From assembly GCA_030734395.1 (NCBI GenBank), contig JAUZTG010000004.1, positions 310,001 through 374,000 on the forward strand: DNA of 64,000 nucleotides, given 5' to 3'. Within the stretch, counting starts at the first letter, position 1; each line of letters opens with the position of its first letter. Under the pieces are notes generated by a model that was not told where the DNA came from, made no database searches, and saw only the letters and a list, made by a program, of their open reading frames with translations. The translations under genes were made by a program, and so were the position numbers. Shown here piece after piece: positions 9,424 through 19,092 of this stretch. This stretch comes from Sarocladium kiliense (lineage: Eukaryota > Ascomycota > Sordariomycetes > Hypocreales > Sarocladiaceae).

Positions 9424-11049
9424 TCACATTACAAGAATTGGTCTTTCCGACGTCACGAACTCCGTCCACTTCTGTTTCCCTTGCTTTTCCCAGATAACCT
9501 CTAGCATATCCAAGGCTTGAGGAATGGTTCCAAATCTCGTGCACCCATACAACGATGCCAGCTTGTCCGTGAAGAACTCCCTGTGCTCAGTCTGCACGCT
9601 TTCCGCCGCTGCGACGAAACACGTCCATACAAGGGCATGTTCACCTTCCACGCTGGGATCCAGGCTCAGTATCGTGTCCTTCAGGGAGTCAAGCTCGTCA
9701 CCTGGACATATGTACGAGCATCTGTTCTTCATGCGCCTTACGCATAACCTGCAGCTTGCCATTATGGCGGAGCGAATGAGCTGCATATTAGTGTAACGCG
9801 GCTCTTCGAGGCGAGGCGTTGAGTATGTTGCAAAGAAATCGAGATAATGCTCCACCGGTCCGGTCAAAATTTCCAGGCCATGGCGTTCACTTGTTAGAGC
9901 AGAGCTGAAGAGTTCGAACCTGGTGCCAGGACATGTTAGCGAACCCGATTCATTTGTGTGATACATAGCTTTGGGGTATGGGACGAGATGACCAACATCT
10001 TAGTCTGTTGTAACAGGAACATTCTGGCATTTGTAGGCATTGAACCGTTCGCGGTAGCTGATGAAACAAGGTGCCTGAGCATCTGTAGCAACAGTATATA
10101 GTTGGTTGAGCCGGTGATGGTGTCGCCAACCAGTAAGACCACAATAGCAGCCCAGGTCGACAGACTGAAGACTCGACTGGGATCATGCTCCATTGTGTCT
10201 CGAAGAAGTTTGGTCAGGACGGCATGCTGTGTGGCTTCCGCAGTGGCAAGCATATGTTGGGCGCTGGTACCGAGATGAAAGGCGGAGACGGCGCATACAG
10301 CTTTTCCTACAGTCTCATCTTCGTAGGCTATGGGTAGGATGATGTCTCGATAGCCGTTACTGCCCCAATCATAAATGACCATTTTCGAAGCAATGTACTC
10401 TGAGACTGTTCCGTAACCTGTTATCAGCTCATGCCACCCTGACAGAACTTTTGGGGATCTCACAGTGTTGAAATAAGTATCTCCGTTCAGAGTCAATGGG
10501 CTCGAGAGCCGGGCACAAGACCAGCCCTCGACTGTCAGTCGAGCAATCTCCTGCGATAGACGTGCCGTAGAAGTGTGGCAAGGGGCTAGAGGTAGATACT
10601 AGGGGAAGGATCTCGACGTCTTGCGCTTGGTCTTCAAAGACGTTGCTTGGGCTGGCCGGGGTCGAGGAGATCGCCGGACCCGAACTGGTCGAACTACCGT
10701 CGAAAGCCACAGACGGAACCTGTATTTGACGCCTTGCAGCCGTAGAGCGCTCACGTCTACGACGGGTTGGAGTCGGGGTTGCCGTGGACTTGCGAATAGG
10801 AGCTGCACTGGCAACATCAGGAATAGCAGGGTTCCTTGGAAGTTTGCTCATATGCGAGCTAAAGCGGCATTCAAATCCCTGGCCGGAACAGCGCAAACCC
10901 TTCTTAATGCATTTAAGGCATTCCGGCTCGGTCTTGTCGCATCGCAACCGGCGATTGCGACACTGAGGGCATCCTGGCATGTGTTAGCAAATCCTCCCAG
11001 CTGAGCAGTGGGCGATGCCCGTACCGTCGTTGCGTCGAGTCAGCGACAT
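9424..11049 (-). CDS. Zn2Cys6 transcription factor beside amine oxidase
   Basis: Four exons on the minus strand, 11049-11025, 10973-10464, 10405-9997 and 9919-9424, give 479 aa. The first exon is only 25 nt. It supplies MSLTRRND and the first base of the Gly codon preceding the zinc cluster, and the 51-bp intron has GTACGG...CAG with branch GCTAAC. Zinc-cluster Cys are at 10, 13, 20, 27, 30 and 37, with exact C-x2-C-x6-C-x6-C-x2-C-x6-C spacing. A basic Ser/Thr/Pro linker follows, then a helical Fungal_trans_2-type region from about residue 170. The intron 2 acceptor is chosen so that YLFQH reads into FSEYIASKMV. It lies tail-to-tail with the amine oxidase (101 bp apart) and may regulate it and the MFS gene; that is inference from position. 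Confidence 0.85.
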
Positions 11050-11476
11050 ACTCCCGAGACAGAGAAGGATATAGGGCCGGGGCGGAGAGGAGCCCCATTG
11101 ACTCAGGGTTCCATGCAGAAGCCGATCATGCAAGAAGAAGACTAAGGGACGAACACTGAGAATTACTTGATGGGTTAGAGAAACCCCGCCCGCGATTCGG
11201 CGCCATAACCCGTGATCTAGAATGGGTCCCCCACTTCGGATGTGCTTGTAAGTCGAGTCAAAGCGACTGGTGCCCTAAACTTTAATCTAGCTTGACTATC
11301 GCCGTTGTTCTACGAGCATGTGAGGCAGAGGGAAGAGCTTAGATGTGGAAAACCTGTGTAAATTGTCCTCAGAAGTTGCAAGAATGACTATGGCCTTCAC
11401 TAGAGCTGTGCAGTACCAAGCCCTAGACTTGAACAATATATGAGCTTCATGTGAGCTTTCAGACATTGGTCCATCC
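11050..11476. other. Spacer between regulator start and GLEYA gene end
   Basis: This spacer holds the promoter of the Zn2Cys6 gene (start 11049) and the 3' end of the GLEYA gene. Only short unsupported open frames are seen. Confidence 0.55.
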
Positions 11477-13775
11477 TCATTCCTCCTGCCCCCAGACAGG
11501 AAACTTGGGCGCCGAGTACCCATCGCAAGAGTATTGCAAGATCCAAGGGCTGGCCTTGGTAGATGAGTCGGCGATGGTTTCCCCATTAGGCCCTTGGATC
11601 TGCATGGTGAACTTGGCTGCACCTTGCCCCTGTGCCATCATGATGCGGATGGGCATGTAGACTCCGCTAGGAATATCAACCTCAGTAGTCATCGTTTGAC
11701 CAAGTCCGATCACCAAGTCCGCGTTCTTGCGTGTCCAGCCCTTGACTGCTGTAGAGCCCAACCACAGGAACGCAGTGTCGTCGACGTTACTGACAGTGAA
11801 CTTGTACTTCCCTGGAACGCTTGCAAAGAGGTACCCTGCGTGATCGAGGGCGAAGTAGTCCCCAGGGAACTTATCAGAGCTGTCATAAACAGATATCTGT
11901 TGCCCTCCAACCGCGTCAATGCCGCCGATGGTTGTCGTGATTCCAGATGTGCCTGGGGTTACTGTCTTATAAACCTCGGGCAGAAACTGACTGTACGTCG
12001 AGTCTGAATTGGGACCTTGCGTGTTCTCATATTGGGCCCAGTTCAGACCCTGGTTGCCACATTGCGGAGGCGCTGATAGTGGCTTATTGGGGTCCTCAGG
12101 TGTCTGATCGCACATCACGCAGCATTGATTCCCCAGCCCGTCTTGCGACGCGCACGAGCAACCTCCCGTAGCTTTGCACGCACCTGCGCAGCCCAAGCTG
12201 TAAGCAGAGCCCCAGCCTGCGACACTGATTGTTGCTTCTCCAGAATGCTTTCCGAAATAACACATGCCTGTGTCCTGCTGCCAGTCAACGGATTGGCAAG
12301 CCGGTGCCTTACCGCAAGCCGCCATGCAAGCCTGAAGTGACGGCATGTGCTCTTGGGCGAAGGTTTTCACACCATGACGCTTACAGCAGCTGATACGGAA
12401 GCGCTATTGAGTAAAATGAAGTCAGCAGATGCTCATGAGGGGCTCGCAATAGAGATGGCCTACCTCGCCTGATGGGGAATCGTAGATCTGCCCGTGTGCC
12501 TGTGGGCATTCTGTGCTGCATAGCACCATGGGCTCATCCTCAACCTCAATGGTCGGAGGTTCAATTACGAAAGCCATGTCGTGAAGTTCTACCCAAAGTT
12601 AGTACTATAGGCACAGTTCACGGTGTCAAGTAGGAACATACTGTTGGTACATGCAACGGCCTTATCCTCGCCCTCTGCGTAGAGACGGCAGTTCCAGCTT
12701 GGGCGGCCGCCCTCCCAAGAGACACTGTGAAGCAGGTTAGGTAGGCGCTCACATGATTTTCCCAAGAACTACTCATTGGGAATAAATCGAATATCGCTTT
12801 TGGATTTCACTCACCTAGCACAGCCTGGCGTGTCGCTACAGTAGTTGAAACACTCGCTCAAGGTGCTCAATGGTGTCGTAGCCAAAGGTGTCGCAGCGTC
12901 GACGTGTGCATTACGTCGGACTTTCATGTAATTGCCGCTAGCACTGACAAAGATCTTACCGTCGTCTGCTATGTTGTCAGAGAATATGCAGATGACCTGG
13001 GATACCGGTAGCTATGGGCTCATACGTACCGTCTGGACAAATGCTGTTGGAGGTGTACTCTGCAGCAAGGTCCTGGGACTCAACAATGGCCTTTGCACTC
13101 TTGGGGCATGCGTCTACTCGTGCTGGCTGGGGGTCAGGCTTTGGTTCTTGTTGTTTGCGTTCCTCGAGAGGAAACCACGTGTTGACGCCGGCCTGAGGTG
13201 GAAACAGTTAGACATGACTTGGGTGACAATGACAGCTGAAGCTGGACTTACCATTGGGATTGTCTGTTCCAGTCAGTCCCTGCTTCTCATATTTTAACTA
13301 TCACGGGTAGTAGGATCGAGAACTTACCGGGATGTACTATAATACGCGTTGATCATTAGCATTCAGTGACCATCACAACGCCATTATTAAAACATACCTC
13401 GCTAAATCGCGCACAGCTCTTGGTATTCACATTGAAGTCGGCAGACTGACATTGTGGATGCTCCGAGCAAAGCACAGCACATTCTTTCTGAGATTCGCAA
13501 GGCACACGATCGATAACTTTGGCGGTAGTACCTTGGCCACATTTGAGCTTGAATGTCACAACATTCGGCTCAGGCCTGTTATAATTAGATTACTTTCTAG
13601 GTGAAGTGATAGATATGTCTTGGAGCTGAACTTACGTTTTGTATTCAAGGCCGTCGTCCTGCGGGCATGCGTACTTTGGGGGTCGTCCCTTGGAACCCCC
13701 TTGAGCAGCCACAGCCGTTACCTGTAAAAAGGCTAGGATGGCTACGGCGACGGAAGCCTGCATCATCTTGAACAT
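11477..13775 (-). CDS. Secreted protein with three PAN/apple modules and a GLEYA domain
   Basis: Nine exons on the minus strand: 13775-13636, 13575-13398, 13336-13328, 13263-13252, 13192-13030, 12968-12815, 12724-12642, 12588-12464 and 12403-11477, giving 596 aa. Exons 3 and 4 are micro-exons of 9 and 12 nt encoding YIP and TIPM. Their flanking introns are 61, 64 and 59 bp with good donors, branch sites and acceptors. Residues 1-25 are a signal peptide. Three PAN/apple-like modules follow (about 40-110, 165-240, 275-365), each opening with CP...G...(F/Y) and holding a C-x3-C pair. The C-terminus (about 403-596) is a GLEYA lectin-like domain with GDYFALDHAGYL, AFLWLGSTAVKGW and a closing Cys. 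The GLEYA family mediates carbohydrate binding in cell-surface adhesins. It is transcribed divergently from a second PAN gene 780 bp away. Skipping both micro-exons would also keep the frame. Confidence 0.85.
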
Positions 13776-14554
13776 AAATTGGAAGTCTTGAGGTGAGAAG
13801 ATGATTAAACCGAAGTCAACTCTGTGGCTTCCGATGCTTTGTCGCCGTGTAGTGTAGTGGTGATGGGGTTGCGTCTGGCTTAAGAACCAAGCGACGTACA
13901 ACTGGTTGGGCGGTAAGAGGGAGCAATTGCGACGGTCCGAAGACGTATGTGCGGGCCCAACTATTCCAATTGCCTCGTCAAGTCTGTAGTTGATCTGGTA
14001 GAAGCGATATGTGACCCGTGTCCCCTCGCAAAAGCAATAGCTACCGTTTAAGCAAGCTGACCCGTATGTTTCACACGGCGCAGACCCGTGTCTGCATGTT
14101 TCGCCGAGCTACACGGGCCGCTCTGAAGCTAGTGACGTAGACAAGAGAAACGATTTAATGCAAACTTAGATCTAAAAGGGAAATGTAGTGCTTCTGTGGC
14201 TGGCTGTGGTCTCACAGATCACTTGCTTCGGGCTATGCCGTGCCCGATTGGTACGTTCACCACAATAGGGCACCGCAGCTGAAATGTAACAGAGAGACAT
14301 CCGAAAAGCATACTAAGAATGATGTCTCGGTCATCTGCAAGGCGTATCACACCGCCTTGAAGTGAATGATGTTCGAGTGATTGCGTAGACGTAGCCGCCG
14401 TTGAAGTCCGAGGGTCCGTTGTTGTCTCGAAATCCAACAGGTAGAAGAGATTCCTCATGCCCCAGACTCATACTTCCCAGCCGACGCAAAGAACTCACTT
14501 CGTCAATTCATCCAAGATTTATCCCATACGAAAGATCAGTCAAAACTGCCCAGC
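13776..14554. promoter_or_regulatory. Shared divergent promoter region of two PAN-module genes
   Basis: 779 bp separate the start codons of two divergently transcribed secreted PAN genes. No coding sequence is supported, so the stretch likely drives both genes and may co-regulate them. I see no convincing TATA box. Confidence 0.5.
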
Positions 14555-16274
14555 ATGGTCGGACTTACCTCAGCCAAAAGTATTCTGGCAATGGCGGCAA
14601 TGGCCGTACTGGTGACAGCCATCGACCCCAGCCCCGAGGTTCGCCAGAAATGGGATGATAAGTGCAAAGCCAGTCAGTATTCTCCATGCAGAAACATACG
14701 TTGAACAGTATTAACGCTGCAGCAGAGTCGGGCCAATTGTACTGTAAGTACACGCTAGCCCTCAGCCAGGTACCTTGGTTCACTGCTCGGTATATACTGA
14801 TCCAAATCAGCTATGGTATTTGATGCAAATGGACGTGAGTCACAATAGTGCTCTATCCAGTTTACTCCAATGAGGCTAATATGTACCAGAGCCTACGGGT
14901 ACATGTCGGGCTCCTCCCTTCCAGGGGTGTTACTGGGGCCCATACAAGGACCCGAAGACTGGCAAAGATGGCTGTTGTGAGAAAGGAAATGTGAGTTGCC
15001 TCAATGAGAGCCACGCGTGAAACTTTCCATCTCTAACTGGTGAAGGGCGTCTTCTCTACTGATCCAGTAGCCGTATTGGAAGGCGGCTGCTGCCTTGAGC
15101 CGAGGACGTACAAATACGACACCAATGCGAAGAAGGGCGGTTGCTGTCCCAAGGACACGCACTTGACCTGGGATCTGACTTACCAGCCTCCCACGGAACT
15201 AGGACTCTGCTGCCCTCCTGAGCAAGTTACAAGCACTGATAGAACCACTGGAAGAAATCACTGCTGCTTTCCCGGGCTGACCTACTCCTCCCACTTGGCC
15301 AGTGGCCAGGGCGAGTGCTGCGAGCCTGGCAAAACATTCAGTTTCGATGAAACCACGCAAAAGGGCGGATGCTGCGATTCTGGTCAATCATACTTGGTCG
15401 ATCCTGGCACTGGCAAGGGAGGGTGTTGTGCTCAGGGATCGAACTACCAGTGCGATTGCAAGTGTGTGTAAGTACACGCAGGACCCAGCTCTGGGCGATC
15501 AAAAAGATAACCATAAGAGCAGACCTGGCGACGTTAGCCCGAACTGTCCTGGAGACAACGGCAAGATCATCCAGAATGGTGGCAAGAAATGGAAGATCTT
15601 TTGCGAATTGAGTACGTCGATTTAGTCGACTCGTGGATGCTCCATGGACTAACCATGTAACAGTCAACCATGGAGCAAACGATATCAGCATCACGGACGG
15701 GGTCGCCAGCTGGGGCCAGTGCATTGAGAACTGCGCAAAGAACCCTTCGTGCAAGAGAGCGATCTGGAAGCCTCAGACGAAGACATGTTACCTGCGCACC
15801 CATGGTAACAAGGAAGACGCTACCTTCAAGGATATCTATTCTAGCGCCCACCTGGTCGAAGATGATGACTCCAAAACGGACGGCGGCGACGTGAAGCCCG
15901 ATCCGTCCGATAAAGACAAAGATAAGGACGACAAGGACAAGGACAAGGACAAGGACAACGGCTCAGACATCGGCCCACCCAAGCATTGTCCAGAGGTAGA
16001 AGGCCGCATTGTTACAGTGGACGGCGTGACATACCAGATTCAGTGCACGCGAGGCATCTCGGAGCGCTTCGATTCATACAGGGAGAAGACCACCAAGGAT
16101 GTTGGCGAGTGCATGGCGCTTTGCTCAGCAGACTCTCGTTGCCAGGGTGCCAACCTCTACGACGATGGCGCTGATGAAGGATGCGTCATGATGAAGGACT
16201 GGGAGTTCCCAGCTTCAGGAAGCGTTAGTCCTGGCACCAACATGATGTCGTTCGTGCCAATCAAAAAGCGCTGA
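14555..16274 (+). CDS. Secreted protein with Cys-Cys repeats and two PAN/apple modules
   Basis: Seven exons, 14555-14672, 14723-14743 (or 14726), 14811-14834, 14890-14990, 15046-15467, 15523-15611 and 15664-16274, give 461 aa. Exons 2 and 3 are only 21 (or 18) and 24 nt, and exon 2 has a tandem CAGCAG acceptor. Residues 1-22 form a signal peptide. From about 75 to 225 there are eight CC units of about 20 residues, such as KGGCCPKD, QGECCEPG and KGGCCDSGQSY. Two PAN-type modules follow (about 230-320 and 355-461), the first opening CPGDNGKI and the second CPEVEGRI. They are joined by an Asp/Lys linker (DKDKDKDD-like). The role is probably extracellular binding of carbohydrate or protein. The CC unit also occurs in the gene at 17575, indicating duplication with module shuffling. 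Confidence 0.85.
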
Positions 16275-17574
16275 GGGTGCGAACCTCAACTGCTGCGGCC
16301 TGTGTTCAGTGACTATCTCTTGTGGAACTGGGATCGGGCTTGAGCTAAGCAGCGCACATTGCTGAATAGTAGTCTTAGAGTAGAATGATCACCACTCTCG
16401 GTGCTCGGACGATACTACGCTGCTGATTCAATTCTAAGGTTCACACATCGTAACTCCCTGTGCAGGTGGGACAGAAACAGTATGGATATCCGGTGTAACT
16501 CATGACCTAGAATCGACAGGCTCGGCACATTGTCTGATCGTCACGCCACTACAATTAGTTCGTGTTCCGGGGTCTCTGGGTCAGATCTGCACTAGCTAGA
16601 AAAACCAAAGAAACCTACTCTTGTGGTTTCTGAATTGTAGTATCGACAGAAACTTCTGAGACACGGGACGGGCCTAGGCAAGATCTCCCTGCAGAAGCAC
16701 TAAACTCAGCCTCAGCCGCATAGTCCCTGGGATCTGGACATGCCCAATGAAACCCGATCACCAGGTTGAGCGCATGTCGGACCATCGGAGGTCCGCCGTC
16801 GGGCACAGTTCCTTAAGCAACCGACAATGCGGGAACGCTTGTCTGAGACATTGGACTTATCCTCTTTTACTTCACTCATGTCAGTTGTACAAGGGTCTTT
16901 GTTTCTTGAATGACTGGTCTGCCTAGCGCAACTGTGATGCAGTCAATTGTTCGTTAACACTGAGGGTGGAACGTCATCTGCATTTGTTTTGCGAGCGGCC
17001 GGCACACGAAGTTGCGGTATAGACCAGAAGCCCGAGACACAGATGAGGAGCTGCATTGTCTAGAATACTTATTCCAGGCCTTAGCTAACTGACCATCACG
17101 AACAGACCCTTCAATTGGTAGGCCGTGTAGCTTCATCATATTCCCAGTGCCTCGCATGTGGTGACACGTCATACAGTTGGCCAACAAAGTCCTAAGCTTA
17201 AGACATCGCAAGTCTTATATATTCATGCCCCTCTCTCAAAACTCGTATCGGCAGATCATCGAACGGGACGGGTGAGACAACAGCTCTCAGCTCATCCGGA
17301 GTTTGGAGAGACATACAGGGAGTGGTCTTGCTTCGGAGCGACACGCAGACGATTCGATCACGGCAGCTGCTGCTGTCCTTGACACAGACCGCCTCTTGGT
17401 GCTATGAGCCGGAAACGAACTTCCGTCGGATGACCAATGCTGTGAACAAGGGGGTCCTGCGCTGTCACTTAAGAGTAGGACACCCCTTCTGTACTCGACA
17501 CATCTACATGGGTTTCAGAAACACGGCTTGATGCAATCATCATATCAAGTATCTTCAAAAACAAGATTTGCACT
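16275..17574. other. Intergenic, no gene recognised
   Basis: 1.3 kb between two same-strand PAN genes. Minus-strand open frames of 63-85 codons lack signal peptides and domains. No PAN or CC-unit remnant is visible. It should contain the promoter of the next gene. Confidence 0.55.
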
Positions 17575-18562
17575 ATGCGTACTTCCATTATCGCAAATTT
17601 CTTTGCAGGATGGGCTTTCGTGTCTGTTGCCCTTGGCCAGAATGTCACACCCGAAGTACGTACAACCATGTTTGCTTGTCGAGGACTCTCCATCTGGGCC
17701 TCTTATGAGTTGTGAATGGAATATTCGACCAGGTTGACTGACAGATAACTAGGAGTTCTGTAAGCGACAGAATCCCAACTACAAGCCCGTACTGGAAGCC
17801 GATGGCAGTTTCAACGGTCGATGTGAGATGGAGGACAGTTCAGGTACTTCGTTCCTGGGACAAATCAAGTCCCAAGCCATGATGAGCGGAGCTAACAGAT
17901 CCAGTCTGCCTCGGGGATGAGTTCACCACGCCGAAAGGCAAGATACTATGCTGCCTCGGTGGCACAGTCATGGCTGTCGACTCATCCACGCAAGAGGCGG
18001 CTTGCTGCCCGAGCGGTAAAGTCTACAGAAACTGGGCCTGCTCTGATCCTACACCTCAGATCAGCTGTCCTGGATCCAATGGCCAGTGGGTGAACAAGTG
18101 AGTCACACATGTCCATTCATTTCTTTCGCTTCCTCTTTCTCAAATGTTTGCTCTCTCATCGACTAATCCTTACGTCGTGCACCAGAAACGGTATAAACTT
18201 CCAGGTATGGTGTCAGCGCAACATCATCGAGTATACAGATCCTTTCGACTTCAGCGGCAAATTTGCTGCAATCATGAACATGAACAAACGAGGAACAGCT
18301 ACGTTCCAGGATTGTCTTGTCAGTACATCACCGATGCCCTTCTTCTTCTTACCGAAGAGCTAACATAAAATACAAGGACGCCTGTGCTGCCGACTCCAAG
18401 TGTCAAGGAGCCAACTGGTGGTACGGCAAAGGTCTTTGTGGGTTCAACAACAGGAAACAGGGCGGCAGTTTCTTCTCTCGTGGCGGAGACTACCGGAACC
18501 CGCCCCAGGTAGCGTGGATGGACACAAGGGTCATTTCCATGGTCGCGGTTCCTCAAAGATAG
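17575..18562 (+). CDS. Secreted single-PAN-module protein with CC units
   Basis: Five exons, 17575-17655, 17753-17843, 17899-18097, 18186-18318 and 18377-18562, give 229 aa. Residues 1-20 are a signal peptide (IIANFFAGWAFVSVALG core). Two CC units follow (KILCCLGG and EAACCPSGKVY), matching the repeat of the gene at 14555. A single PAN/apple module completes the protein (about 118-229). It opens CPGSNGQW, continues with NFQVWC and then has the C-x3-C pair in FQDCLDACAADSKCQGANW. Introns of 97, 55, 88 and 58 bp all keep frame. It is the simplest of three neighbouring PAN genes and looks like a truncated relative of the 461-aa gene. The extracellular role is unknown. Confidence 0.85.
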
Positions 18563-19092
18563 GAGGAGCGTTCTCGTATGCTCGATGTACGGAGCGTCTC
18601 CCTCTGGGGCGGACAAAGGACTACTATCATGTACCTAGTTCATCCAAACTGGTGCCGCGCGGGAGGGGGGGTCATCATCGTTCAAGATCCATGATCTATG
18701 ATATAGCACCTTACTTACAGACAATGAAGTCCATATCCGCCAATTCTTGGGGGAAATGATTGCTTCTGACCGACGCATTACCGCAATTCTCCGACAAGGA
18801 CCTAGATAGTAACCAAGCGCCAGCTCCGACTGTTGTTGCGGGACCATCGGAACCCCACACGTGGAGGCCAGGCCCCAGGTCGCCTGGCTTCGGAGCCCCG
18901 CGACCGTATCTGCTAGTACAAACCTTACCTGCTCTCCTCTCACCATCGTGCGGTGCGTGCGGAGCTGGGGCCACGCTTGGAGCCCCTTGGAGTGGGCTGT
19001 GGGGGTTCCAGCATGGTAAGCTGCGAAGTCGCAGCTCTGGGGTTGCGCTCTCGTGGATCCTACATCATTTTCAACAAACGCAGACGCGCATC
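18563..19092. other. Intergenic, no gene recognised
   Basis: This stretch holds the 3' end of the PAN gene and the promoter of the Zn2Cys6 gene. Overlapping open frames on both strands near 18.7-19.0 kb have no recognisable features. Confidence 0.5.

Noticed and set aside
10429..10463. Possible early stop of the Zn2Cys6 protein after SSVRVA
   Set aside because: A GTGAGA donor and AACAG acceptor (58 bp, branch CTGAT) join the two halves of the regulatory domain in frame.
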